Position numbers and translations under genes: made by a program
The notes under the pieces: generated by a model
What the model was told of the DNA's origin: nothing
Databases searched by the model: none
The model's input: the letters and a program-made list of their open reading frames with translations, nothing else
Part shown: positions 15,373 to 22,580 of the stretch, in pieces
Layout of the letters: every line of letters begins with the position of its first letter
Numbering within the stretch: position 1 is the first letter of the stretch
IMG/VR virus record: IMGVR_UViG_3300027826_000147
Coordinates: 1-24,658 of that record
Source: a virus
Strand: one strand, 5' to 3'
Length of the DNA: 24,658 bases

Positions 15373-15849
15373 ATGCCGAAAGTCACGCTGCGGCCGACGA
15401 TTGCCGCCGATCTGGCTCATGTCATTGGCGAACCCTTGCCTTACCGCATCCGCGCCATCACGGCCCTCGTCGATGACCGCGTGATCGGCATCGGCGGGAT
15501 CGCGTTTCCGCCTTACGGGCCGGCAATCGCGTTCGTGCAGCTTGCGCCCCCGTCGGGACAGGACGCCGATGGCGATGCCGGGCGGACCGCGCCAGGCGTT
15601 CCTGAGGCGAGGCGTTATCCGGTTGCATTTCACCGCGCCGGCCTGACGGCGATGGAGATGATTCGGAAGTCTCCCATCACACAAGTGGTGGCGACCGCAG
15701 ATGCCGCCAGCGAGGTGGCGGTGCGCTGGTTGAAGCGGCTGGGCTTCCAGCCGGCGCAGCGCCAGCCGATCGCCGGCAAGATCCTTTTCGTGTGGAATCG
15801 GGAGTCAGGAGTTCGGGGTCAATCCTGCAGCCCGTGCAGCCCGGATTGA
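15373..15849 (+). CDS. GNAT-like internal virion protein (gp13-type)
   Basis: The 158-residue protein starts MPKVTLRPTIAADLAHVIGE and has VDDRVIGIGGIAFPPYG, YPVAFHRAGLTAMEMIRKSP and SEVAVRWLKRLGFQPAQ. This matches the shortened acetyltransferase-like fold often found after the tail tube genes in podoviruses (T7 gp13 type). The usual acetyl-CoA loop is not clear, so catalysis is doubtful. The final residues (NRESGVRGQSCSPCSPD) are encoded by repeat sequence (a TCAGGAGTC block and a REP-like unit holding the stop codon), so the natural C-terminus was probably shorter or different. There is no good ribosome binding site before ATG 15373, where a repeat element abuts the start. Confidence 0.6.
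   Translation: MPKVTLRPTIAADLAHVIGEPLPYRIRAITALVDDRVIGIGGIAFPPYGPAIAFVQLAPPSGQDADGDAGRTAPGVPEARRYPVAFHRAGLTAMEMIRKSPITQVVATADAASEVAVRWLKRLGFQPAQRQPIAGKILFVWNRESGVRGQSCSPCSPD
15794..15822. repeat. Short block related to the 91-bp duplication
   Basis: GGAATCGGGAGTCAGGAG and the following GGGGTC are the same word types that build the 91-bp units at 9940-10121. The block lies within the 3' end of the GNAT-like gene and is translated. Confidence 0.5.
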
Positions 15850-15962
15850 ACCACCGGGTCCGGTCTTAGGCCGGCCCGATGATAAACGCCGCGAAATCCG
15901 GGGCCAGCCGCGCCGCGCGTCACTGCCGTTCCCGGGTTTCGTTTCCGCTCAACCCGGGCTAC
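15836..15962. repeat. Second inverted pair of REP-like palindromes
   Basis: One unit runs from GCAGCCCGGATTGA (15836-15849) to GCGAAATCCGGGG (15891-15903). A second, in opposite orientation, starts with CCCGGGTTTCGTTTCC at 15931 and ends AACCCGGGCTAC at 15962. The arrangement matches the pair at 7102-7188. The stop codon of the GNAT-like gene (15847-15849) lies inside the first unit. Confidence 0.6.
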
Positions 15963-15987
15963 GACGCCTAAAACGGAGAGGATGCCG

Positions 15988-16992
15988 ATGGCGACCATCG
16001 ATCGTCGTGGCGCGACCGTATCTGCGGCCGATCCGCCGATTGCGACCAATCCGAACCCGGATCTTGCCTGGAAGGCGCCGGCGCGCGTCGCGACGACGGG
16101 CAGCAATATCACATTGTCCGGGCTGCAGACGATCGACGGCGCAGCGCTCAATGCCGGCGACCGCGTGCTGGTGAAGGACCAGACGGACGCCGCCACCAAT
16201 GGGCTCTACAATGCGCAGACCGGGCCGTGGACGCGCACGATCGATGCGCAGAACAATTCGCAATGGACGCAGGGCACCCAGATCGCCGTCACCCAGGGCG
16301 CGGCGAATGCCGGGGTCGTCTTCCGGCTCACCGCGGCCAATCCGGTCGTGCTCGGCGTGTCCGCGCTCACATGGGCCGGCGACGCGAGCAGCACGATCGT
16401 CGGCGACCGTGATTATGCGATCCTGGGGACCGACCGGGTGCTCAACGGGGGCCTACTGACCGCCCCGCGCACGTGGACGCTCCCGCCAGTCGCGTCGGTC
16501 AATCAGGGGCACCGTATCCTCATCGCCACCGGCGGCATCTCTCCCGTCAATACGCTGACCATCGCGACCCAAGGCGCCGATCAGATATGGTGGCCGACCG
16601 GGGCCGCCGTGAGCGATGTCACCATCCCGTTTCCTAATGTCCTCATGGAGCTGCTTGCGCTCACGAACAGCTCCTCCAGCCTTTGGGTCGTGACGGCCTT
16701 CTACGTCTACAGTGTCCCGGTGATCCTGACCGGCACCTCCGGTCTTCTCTCTTCGGCCTCGCAGATCATCAATGCGAGCGGCACATTCACCCTGACGTTG
16801 CCTCCCGCCGCTCAATTCGGCGGCCAGTGGATTTGGATCAAGTCCATCTCGCCGCAAGCCATTAACTCGGCAAGCAGCAACGTAGTGCCGCTCGGATCAT
16901 CGACACCCGGCACAGCGATCTTGAATGCGACCGGCAAGTTCGCGGCCCTCCAGTCTGACAATGCGAACTGGCAGATCATGTTCGCGGGCTGA
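15988..16992 (+). CDS. Tail fibre-like protein with common phage fibre module
   Basis: The 334-residue protein carries, at about residues 35-130, a module common in prophage tail proteins: LQTIDGAALNAGDRVLVKDQ, TNGLYNAQTGPWTRT and NAGVVFRL. The same module occurs in the 19489-21066 gene. The rest is Ser/Thr/Gly-rich beta structure, with two repeats of a 'TLPP' turn (WTLPPVASVNQGHRI and LTLPPAAQFGGQWIW) suggesting two similar domains. I chose ATG 15988 over 15982 because GGAGAGG at 15975-15981 has correct spacing only for 15988. The start context ATGCCGATGGCG is repeated before the gene at 19222. It is probably part of the tail appendage that binds the host. Confidence 0.6.
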   Translation: MATIDRRGATVSAADPPIATNPNPDLAWKAPARVATTGSNITLSGLQTIDGAALNAGDRVLVKDQTDAATNGLYNAQTGPWTRTIDAQNNSQWTQGTQIAVTQGAANAGVVFRLTAANPVVLGVSALTWAGDASSTIVGDRDYAILGTDRVLNGGLLTAPRTWTLPPVASVNQGHRILIATGGISPVNTLTIATQGADQIWWPTGAAVSDVTIPFPNVLMELLALTNSSSSLWVVTAFYVYSVPVILTGTSGLLSSASQIINASGTFTLTLPPAAQFGGQWIWIKSISPQAINSASSNVVPLGSSTPGTAILNATGKFAALQSDNANWQIMFAG

Positions 16993-17026
16993 TTTTTCAA
17001 CGCTGGCGACGGCGGCGATTGGCATT

Positions 17027-17068
17027 GCGGCTGTGAGCCTTCATGGGCGGCGTAAGGGCCGCAGCCGC
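17027..17068 (+). other. Hairpin between fibre genes
   Basis: GCGGCTG (17027-17033) pairs with CAGCCGC (17062-17068), and inside it CCTT can pair with AAGG, giving an interrupted stem. It is in the 130-base gap between two fibre genes. There is no T-run, so its role is uncertain. Confidence 0.35.
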
Positions 17069-17122
17069 CAGACCGCCTACCCTCGATCCTGATCCCCGTC
17101 ACTCGACATCGGAGACAATGAG

Positions 17123-17707
17123 ATGGCGCTATTTCCTCTGAGCTCCGCCTTTGCGGCGCAGCAGCACATCGGGCAGGTGGGCGGCCTCAGCAATGTGTGG
17201 CAGCCGGCCGACTCTGCGCTGACGCGGCCTGCGAACACCACCGCTTATGCGGCGAACCAGGCGATCGGGTCGGGCACGACCGCGCTGTTCAAGTTCTCGG
17301 GCTTCTTCCGGGCCAATGGCGGGTCCGCCCTGCTGACCGGGCTGCGCCTCGTTGCGTCGCTCTCAGGCATTGCAGCCTCCAACATGGGGGCGATCCGCGC
17401 CCACCTGTTCAATGCGGCGCCGTCGATCGCCGCCGGATTGGTTGACCAGGGCGCGTTCAACACGCTGTTGGCCGACGACCTGCTCAAGCTCGGGACGGTC
17501 GATTTCTCGACCTGGAATATCGGCGGCGGCGGCTCGAACCTGATCGAAAGCTATGGCGCGCCGGCGCTCTCGCCGCTGCCGATCATCGGCGCGCAGACGC
17601 CCGCGCCGGGCGCGCGCGACCTCTACATGATCCTGGTTGCGACCGGCGCATTCACGCCGGCCTCAGGCCAGACGATCCAGGGCTATGCCTCGGCGACGGT
17701 GGACTAA
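17123..17707 (+). CDS. Phage tail-associated protein of unknown function
   Basis: A 194-residue protein with no signal peptide or membrane helix and a beta-rich, Ala/Gly-rich composition: FRANGGSALLTGLRLVASLS, HLFNAAPSIAAGLVDQGAF, and YMILVATGAFTPASGQTI near the end. The alternation suggests a beta-sandwich like those in tail accessory proteins. No specific family was recognised. GGAG upstream supports ATG 17123. The next gene begins three bases after its stop, so the two are probably translated together, and the product may assemble with the LamG-like protein. Confidence 0.55.
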   Translation: MALFPLSSAFAAQQHIGQVGGLSNVWQPADSALTRPANTTAYAANQAIGSGTTALFKFSGFFRANGGSALLTGLRLVASLSGIAASNMGAIRAHLFNAAPSIAAGLVDQGAFNTLLADDLLKLGTVDFSTWNIGGGGSNLIESYGAPALSPLPIIGAQTPAPGARDLYMILVATGAFTPASGQTIQGYASATVD

Positions 17708-17710
17708 GCC

Positions 17711-19138
17711 ATGGCGCTCGCTGAAATCCCAGCGCGGAGATTGCTGCTGCTCGGCGGCAGACGAGGCTTCGCCGGAGGGGTCGACCCCAACTGGTGGAAG
17801 CGCTTCCAGTTCGGCGGCGTGCTGCCGACCGTGGTGATGGATTTTGCCAACGGGCTCTACTACGACGGCGCGCAGACCAGCACCGACCCCGCCGCCTTCG
17901 TCAGCAACGGCACGGTGACGGCCGGCTCGGGCCTCCTCTGCAACGCCGCCAACATCACCGCGAAGGGAGCGCTCCTCGCCGCCTTCCAGGGCGCGAGCGG
18001 CTACAACGCGCAGATCGCAACCTTCGGCGCGCCGGCGGCGGCCGGAGCAAATGTCGGGATGCTCGCTGACGATCATACCAACGGCATTTTCATGAACGCC
18101 GCCAGCGGCGGGTTTCTGACCTGGAACCAGGCCGCAGGCTCTGCGCTGCAAGACAGCGCCGGCTTCGACTGGACCAAGACCTGCTGGGGCAGCCTGTCGA
18201 CGAATGGCTCTACCTTCCGCCGCCTTTCCTCCCTTGGCCCCGGCGCCGGGACAACCGGCGCGACCGGCAATCATCTGGCCGATGCGAACGGCTACGCGAG
18301 CCCGGCAACAATTTTCCTCGGCTCGTGGAACTCCGGCTTCACCTTCCAGGGCTTCATCGCCCAGCTCGCCGTGTGCAAGAACAACCCGCTCGCCGACCGC
18401 GTCATTCCGCCCGCTGCCTTTACCGGCACGAACGGCTGGTGGTGGAACGGCGATGCGGCAAATTCCAGGATCACCTACGGCAACGTCCTTGCCTACGAGT
18501 ACACCCAGCCATGGACGCTCGTTGCCGCCATCTGCTGCTTCGCCGCCGCGGGCGGAGGACATGCCGGCGTCTCCGGCATCGTCTTCACCAACGTCACCGG
18601 CCCCGGCAACGCGGCGCAGCCAGGCTACGAGTTCTGGCCCGACGGCAACGGCCATATGACCATCCGCGTCATCCATGTGGCGAACACCGCCTGGATCGAC
18701 GTGAACGGCGGCACGTTCATTGCGGACGGCAAATGGCGCGTCGTGGCGGCCTCCTACGACGGCTCCGGCCGCGCGGCTGGCTGCAAAATCTACGTTGACG
18801 GCATGCCGGAAACCATCACCGTCAATGCCGATAGCCTCGGCGGCGGGTCGATCATCTCGACCGATGGCGCAAACCCGAACGGCTATGTGATCGGCAACCA
18901 GCAGGGCCAGAGCTTCGGCAACATCGGCGCGATCGGCCTGTTTCGGCAGTTCAACCGGGTTTTATCGCAATCCGAGATTCAGAAATACAAAATCAACATG
19001 ACGTTGCCGCCGATCGATTCATCGTGCGTGCTGGCGCCGGCGTTGAATGAAGGCGGATCCAGCACGACGACAGCCGATCTCTCGGCGAGCGGCCTGACCG
19101 GCACGCTCAACTCGGCAAGCTGCTGGCTGAGAGGATGA
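17711..19138 (+). CDS. LamG-like (concanavalin A-like) tail fibre or receptor-binding protein
   Basis: The 475-residue protein starts with a basic segment (ALAEIPARRLLLLGGRR), then a Gly/Ala-rich beta region. From about residue 255 to 430 it has a LamG/concanavalin A-like pattern: QPWTLVAAICCF, GYEFWPDGNGHMTIRV, GKWRVVAASYDGSGR, CKIYVDGMPE and IGLFRQFNRVLSQSEIQKY. The last is the typical closing strand and helix of a LamG domain ('...LS..EI...'). Such domains bind glycans, so a role in host recognition is likely. It starts three bases after the previous stop without its own clear ribosome binding site. A 14-bp perfect inverted repeat follows the stop. Confidence 0.65.
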   Translation: MALAEIPARRLLLLGGRRGFAGGVDPNWWKRFQFGGVLPTVVMDFANGLYYDGAQTSTDPAAFVSNGTVTAGSGLLCNAANITAKGALLAAFQGASGYNAQIATFGAPAAAGANVGMLADDHTNGIFMNAASGGFLTWNQAAGSALQDSAGFDWTKTCWGSLSTNGSTFRRLSSLGPGAGTTGATGNHLADANGYASPATIFLGSWNSGFTFQGFIAQLAVCKNNPLADRVIPPAAFTGTNGWWWNGDAANSRITYGNVLAYEYTQPWTLVAAICCFAAAGGGHAGVSGIVFTNVTGPGNAAQPGYEFWPDGNGHMTIRVIHVANTAWIDVNGGTFIADGKWRVVAASYDGSGRAAGCKIYVDGMPETITVNADSLGGGSIISTDGANPNGYVIGNQQGQSFGNIGAIGLFRQFNRVLSQSEIQKYKINMTLPPIDSSCVLAPALNEGGSSTTTADLSASGLTGTLNSASCWLRG

Positions 19139-19201
19139 CGACAGAGGACAGAGGACAGAGGACGGATGGAGGCGCGAGGCTCTGGCAATCCGTCCTCTGT
19201 C
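19139..19201. repeat. Inverted-repeat element of the GACAGAGGACGGAT family (copy 3)
   Basis: GACAGAGGACGGAT (19154-19167) and ATCCGTCCTCTGTC (19188-19201) form a perfect 14-bp stem with a 20-base loop. The left side has two more GACAGAG-like copies in tandem (19140-19153). It fills the gap between the LamG-like gene and the next small gene and is the cleanest copy of this family. Confidence 0.85.
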
Positions 19202-19221
19202 GTCCGCTAAGGAGAATGCCG

Positions 19222-19485
19222 ATGGCGCGAACCGTCAAACTGATCGAAGGCGAGATGTTTTCATCGAAGCGCGTGCTCATCGAGGTGCTGTCGCTGCCGC
19301 CGCAGGGCTGCAACATCGCCGAGATGCGCAAGCGCATGCGGGTGATGGATGCGATCGAGGCGGCACAGGGGGATGAGATGACCTTGGAGGATGCGGACTA
19401 CGAGCTGCTCAAGGCGGTGTTTCATTCAAACCAGTTCCGCCTGGCGCACAAGGATCTGCTGGCGATTGCCGACACGCTGACCTGA
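19222..19485 (+). CDS. Small phage protein of unknown function
   Basis: I chose ATG 19222 because GGAG at 19211-19214 is spaced seven bases from it. A longer in-frame start at 19135 would translate the repeat element and is unlikely. The 87-residue product (MARTVKLIEGEMFSSKRVLI, then CNIAEMRKRMRVMDAI and MTLEDADYELLKAVF) is small, charged and helical, with no membrane segment. I do not recognise the family. It could be a tail assembly helper or a small regulator of the fibre genes. The next gene starts three bases after its stop. Confidence 0.55.
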   Translation: MARTVKLIEGEMFSSKRVLIEVLSLPPQGCNIAEMRKRMRVMDAIEAAQGDEMTLEDADYELLKAVFHSNQFRLAHKDLLAIADTLT

Positions 19486-19488
19486 CCC

Positions 19489-21066
19489 ATGTCGACGATC
19501 AATCTTGCGGGCGGCAACACGCTGCTCTCCTCGGGCTCGTTTCCGCCCGTGCGCGCAGCCTCGACCGGCGCGCCGCTCAACCCGGCGATCGGCGGGCTCC
19601 TTGTGGTCGACGGCGTGCAGCTTGCGGCGGGCGACCGCGTGCTGGTGAAGGACGAGGCGAACGCGGTCAACAACGGCATCTATGCGGCGAGCACGGGCCC
19701 GTGGACGCGCACCAGCGACGCCAATACCAACACGCAGTTCTTCTCCGGGATGGCGGTGACGGTCGCGCTCGGCAATGTCAATGCCGGGCAGACCTTCATC
19801 TGCACCTGCACGGACGATCCTGTCGTCGTGGGAACGTCGCTCATCACCTTCGCCTCGCAGCAGGCGGTGGCGACCGCGCAGCAGTCCGCGACTTCGACGA
19901 CATCGCAGACGATCGGCACCGGCTCAAAGACCTGGGCGGTGCAGTCCGGCAAGGCGTTCCAGGCCGGGCAATGGGTGCTGGTCGAGGAGACCAGCAACAG
20001 CGCCAACCAGATGCTGGGCCAAATCTCAAGCTACAGCGGCGGCTCGCTGACCGTAAATGTAACCGCGACGGGCGGCGCGGGCACATATTCCGACTGGACG
20101 ATCGTGCTCACCAACAGCCCGGCCGCGGCGGGCTATCAGCCGCCGGTGGGCACGGGTAACGTCACGGGGCCGGGCTCCTCGACCGCGGGCCACGTTGCGA
20201 CCTTCGCTGACGCGACCGGGAAGGTGCTTGCCGATGGGGGGGCGGTCTTCAACGTCCCCTACAGCGGAGGGCTATTCACCAACGGTTCACCAGCAGCGAC
20301 GATCACGAGACTGGACAGGCTGCTCGTCAGCACGGCGACCATCAACAGCGGCGACAACCCCGTCACCACGAAAGATTGGCTTGAGGGGCTGATCCCGCAT
20401 ACGACCTCAAATGCCCAGCTGGCCTCCATCAGCCCGCTAAGCGCCATCGGGGTGCTCGGCGGCTCACGAACCAGCGATGTGGCGACCGGCCAGGGGTCCA
20501 TCGCGGTCGCCGGGTTTCAGAACAACAACAGTTCGGCCGGCGGCCAAAACGGCTGGGCGCTCTACGGTGAGGCGTGGCACAACAATACTGCTGCGGTCTT
20601 TACGACCGCAATGGAACTGGACATCGTCAACAAGCAAAGCCTCGTCCAGATTGATCCGTACAATGTCAATCCCGGTCATCAATGCACGGCCATGTGGATT
20701 GGGAGCGGCGGGAGCAGAGCGGGAGCACAGATCGCATCTGCGGCTGCGGTATTTATCGCCAACGGCGCGACCTTCGACAAGGGCATCATCTTTCAATCAG
20801 GTTCGCTGACCGCATCGAACGGCCTCGCCCTCGCTCTGCCGGCCGGGTACCAGATTGGATGGTATAGTTCCGCCGGCGTCCTCGGCCCGACGATACAGGG
20901 CAATGCGGGCGGCATGGCGCTGGGCCGCGTCGCCACCGTCGGAAACGGCACCGTCGGACCAATGACCATGGGGTCAGCGGGACCGCCAGGATCAAACGCT
21001 GGCGTTCAGGAGTGGATGGTGATCACCAATCCTTTTGGCGTCACTAGGTACATTCCATGTTTCTAA
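19489..21066 (+). CDS. Tail fibre protein sharing the fibre module of the 15988 gene
   Basis: The 525-residue protein begins MSTINLAGGNTLLSSGSFPP and has the shared module at about residues 35-125: LLVVDGVQLAAGDRVLVKDE, NNGIYAASTGPWTRTSD and NAGQTFICTCTDDPVVVG. A second beta region follows (130-220), then GKVLADGGAVFNV and a long Gly/Asn/Ser-rich C-terminal domain ending in EWMVITNPFGVTRYIPCF. The arrangement (N-terminal attachment module, variable C-terminus) fits a tail fibre whose C-terminal part contacts the host. It starts three bases after the previous stop. It appears intact. Confidence 0.6.
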   Translation: MSTINLAGGNTLLSSGSFPPVRAASTGAPLNPAIGGLLVVDGVQLAAGDRVLVKDEANAVNNGIYAASTGPWTRTSDANTNTQFFSGMAVTVALGNVNAGQTFICTCTDDPVVVGTSLITFASQQAVATAQQSATSTTSQTIGTGSKTWAVQSGKAFQAGQWVLVEETSNSANQMLGQISSYSGGSLTVNVTATGGAGTYSDWTIVLTNSPAAAGYQPPVGTGNVTGPGSSTAGHVATFADATGKVLADGGAVFNVPYSGGLFTNGSPAATITRLDRLLVSTATINSGDNPVTTKDWLEGLIPHTTSNAQLASISPLSAIGVLGGSRTSDVATGQGSIAVAGFQNNNSSAGGQNGWALYGEAWHNNTAAVFTTAMELDIVNKQSLVQIDPYNVNPGHQCTAMWIGSGGSRAGAQIASAAAVFIANGATFDKGIIFQSGSLTASNGLALALPAGYQIGWYSSAGVLGPTIQGNAGGMALGRVATVGNGTVGPMTMGSAGPPGSNAGVQEWMVITNPFGVTRYIPCF

Positions 21067-21294
21067 GCCGGTGAGGCTTTCTGCACGATTGCGATGTTGG
21101 TAAGAACCACCAGCCGCTCTATACCAAGCGCCGATGCCGTAAATCCTGGCGCCACGCCTCTGCTGGAGGATGCTGACCACGCCACATTGCGAGAGGCGAT
21201 CGAATGATTTCAGTTCGGGGTCGCCAACCGACTTGTCCTGCGCATCATTGATGACGTGATCGAGGCCAAAGCGCCAGCCTCTGACCTTTGACAT
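20992..21294 (-). CDS. Doubtful minus-strand reading frame after the last fibre gene
   Basis: A 100-codon frame on the minus strand (MSKVRGWRFGLDHVINDAQD, later QQRRGARIYGIGAWYRAAGG) covers the 226-base gap between the fibre and endolysin genes and overlaps the fibre's 3' end antisense. Its start is preceded by AAGGG at about seven bases. Many codons end in G or C, but the plus-strand frame of the same stretch is similar, so coding is not established. The start codon overlaps that of the plus-strand endolysin gene. I recognise no family; it may be a remnant or a chance frame. Confidence 0.25.
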   Translation of the reverse strand: MSKVRGWRFGLDHVINDAQDKSVGDPELKSFDRLSQCGVVSILQQRRGARIYGIGAWYRAAGGSYQHRNRAESLTGLETWNVPSDAKRIGDHHPLLNASV

Positions 21295-21650
21295 GCAGCA
21301 CCCTTATCTCCTTCTCGCCCCCGAATACACCGCGCTGCTTGCCGCCATGCGCCTCGATCCGGCCCGCGAGCATGAGCTGGCGCAGCGCGCGGCCAAGGTG
21401 CTGGAGCTCGCCCACCGCCACTGCGACGAATGGGCCGAGGTCGAGGCCAGGACGGGCGTGCCGCGGCTGTGGGGGCTCGCCTCGTTCGAGCGCGAGGCCT
21501 CCTCGGACTATTCCCGCTCGCCCGCGCAGGGCGACCGCTGGGACCGCGTCTCGGTGCATGTGCCGGCCGGGCTCGGGCCCTACCGCTGCTGGGCCGAAGC
21601 GTGCGTCGAGGCGTATCGGATTGATCGGCTGGATGAGGTTGCGCGATCTC

Positions 21651-21687
21651 CCTCCCCCGCAAGCGGGCGAGGTTTGGGGAGGGGGCG
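21651..21687. repeat. GC-rich palindrome inserted in the endolysin frame (family CCCCCGCAAGCGGGGG, copy 1)
   Basis: CCTCCCCCGC (21651-21660) and GCGGGCGAGG (21663-21672) are complementary except at one position, with an AA loop. They are followed by TTTGGGGAGG, which can pair with upstream CCTCCC. It is translated as PSPASGRGLGRG within the inserted segment of the endolysin. Confidence 0.7.
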
Positions 21688-21727
21688 CGATCCAGAAATG
21701 ACGGCGTCGCCGTCGGGCTCGGCCGCC

Positions 21728-21787
21728 TCCCCCTCCCCTGACCCCTCCCCTGACCCCTCCCCTGACCCCTCCCCCTCCCCTGACCCG
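21728..21787 (+). repeat. 12-bp tandem repeat encoding DPSP
   Basis: CCCTGACCCCTC repeats with a period of 12 bp three times, then an 18-bp variant. It is in frame and encodes repeated Asp-Pro-Ser-Pro. It lies between two GC-rich palindromes inside the endolysin gene. Confidence 0.8.
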
Positions 21788-21842
21788 TCCCCCGCAAGCG
21801 GGGGAGGCGAAGGGGGGCTGGCCACCGCAAGCAGGGGAGGGG
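21788..21842. repeat. GC-rich palindromes in the endolysin frame (copies 2 and 3)
   Basis: TCCCCCGC (21788-21795) pairs perfectly with GCGGGGGA (21798-21805) across an AA loop. A second, decayed copy, CCACCGCAAGCAGGGGAGG, follows at about 21822-21840. All are translated in frame (SPASGGGEGG, TASRGG). Confidence 0.7.
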
Positions 21843-21853
21843 AAATGGTGGGC

Positions 21854-21890
21854 GAGCCCTTCGACAAAGGCTCAGGACCCGCGCTCCCAG
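21854..21890. repeat. CCTTCGACAAGG palindrome, copy in endolysin insert
   Basis: GAGCCCTT (21854-21861) and AAAGGCTC (21866-21873) pair with one mismatch around CGAC. The tail CAGGACCCGCGCTCCCAGG follows (21872-21890). It encodes EPFDKGSGPALPG in frame. The same core and tail recur in opposite orientation at 22131-22167 and 22876-22912. Confidence 0.75.
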
Positions 21891-22130
21891 GCTGGACCTG
21901 GCCCCGCGCCTGCTACGAGGGCGAGGCTTTCAACGGGTTCGGGCCGCGCGCGCACGGCCGCCGCACCAGCTATCTGTGGAGCTGGACCAACATTTACGAC
22001 GGCGGCAAGTACGTCGCCGACGGCCGCTGGGACCCGGATGCGCGCGATGCGCAATGCGGCATGGCGCCGATGATGGCGGCGCTGGCGCGGCTGGACAGCA
22101 CGCTTGCGCTCGGGGATGCGCCGCCGTGGG

Positions 22131-22230
22131 CCGGGAGCGCAGAGCCTGAGCCCTTGTCGAAGGGCTCGGCTGCCCCCGTCCTGCGCTCCCCTGCATCCTT
22201 CGACAAGGGCTCATCCTTCGACAAGGGCTC
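22131..22230. repeat. CCTTCGACAAGG palindromes, cluster in the endolysin linker
   Basis: GAGCCCTT (22148-22155) and AAGGGCTC (22160-22167) form a perfect 8-bp stem with a GTCG loop, preceded by GGGAGCGCAGAGCCTGA, the reverse-complement tail of the element at 21854. A perfect 18-bp tandem duplication, ATCCTTCGACAAGGGCTC, follows at 22195-22212 and 22213-22230. All read in frame (EPLSKGS, then SFDKGS twice). Confidence 0.8.
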
Positions 22231-22360
22231 AGGCGGGGGAGCAGACGGGGCTTCGGCCAGCGCTCAGCTGTCCGCGCGCCCAGGGCCTCCCATCGTGCCG
22301 GACGTGTTCGCCGCCGACGCGACCGCGTGGATGCAGACGGCGCTCAACCGATGGGGCGCC

Positions 22361-22404
22361 GAGCGCTTGTCGAAGCCTGGGGGCTCGTGGAAGCACGAGC
22401 GCCG
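22361..22404. repeat. 44-bp palindrome-bearing segment that splits the binding domain
   Basis: The segment begins GAGCGCTTGTCGAAGC, a degenerate member of the CCTTCGACAAGG family, and contains GCTCGTG (22383-22389) paired with CACGAGC (22394-22400). Its length is not a multiple of three and removing it would join the two frames of the peptidoglycan-binding domain (tgg ggc gcc to gcg aac gat). The boundaries are inferred from that join. Confidence 0.5.
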
Positions 22405-22580
22405 GCGAACGATCTGCCGCTTCTCGTAGACGGCTGCTACGGCCGCCATACCCGGCGCGCGGTGGCGGCATTCCAGGCTGCGCATGGCCTTGTGCCGGAC
22501 GGCCTCGCCGGGCCGCTGACGCTCGCGGCCCTGCGCGAGCTTGCGCCGTAAGCGCACCCCCAACCGAAGGAGAATCCATC

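Larger units (their letters stand above)
21293..22551 (+). pseudogene. Endolysin with repeat insertions and a frameshift
   Basis: The N-terminal part (residues 1-118) has VPRLWGLASFEREASSDYS, with Glu66 or Glu68 a likely catalytic acid, and PAQGDRWDRVSVHVPAG. The protein resumes at Trp201 with WTWPRACYEGEAFNGFGPR and SYLWSWTNIYDGGKYVADG, which together I recognise as a phage lysozyme-type peptidoglycan hydrolase. Residues 119-199 are an in-frame Pro/Ser/Gly insertion of repeat sequence; a second block of repeats occupies about residues 280-310. A peptidoglycan-binding domain begins at about residue 330 (VFAADATAWMQTALNRWGA) but continues in another frame (ANDLPLLVDGCYGRHTRRAV and on to 22551). 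The intact frame from 21293 ends at 22429. The enzyme core may survive; the binding domain is split. Confidence 0.65.

Noticed and set aside
19135-19485. Longer start at 19135 for the small phage protein
   Set aside because: It would translate the inverted repeat and overlap the previous gene's stop; GGAG fits the start at 19222.
21728-22230. CRISPR array
   Set aside because: Repeats are short, irregularly spaced, translated in frame, and no spacers of constant length or cas genes are present.
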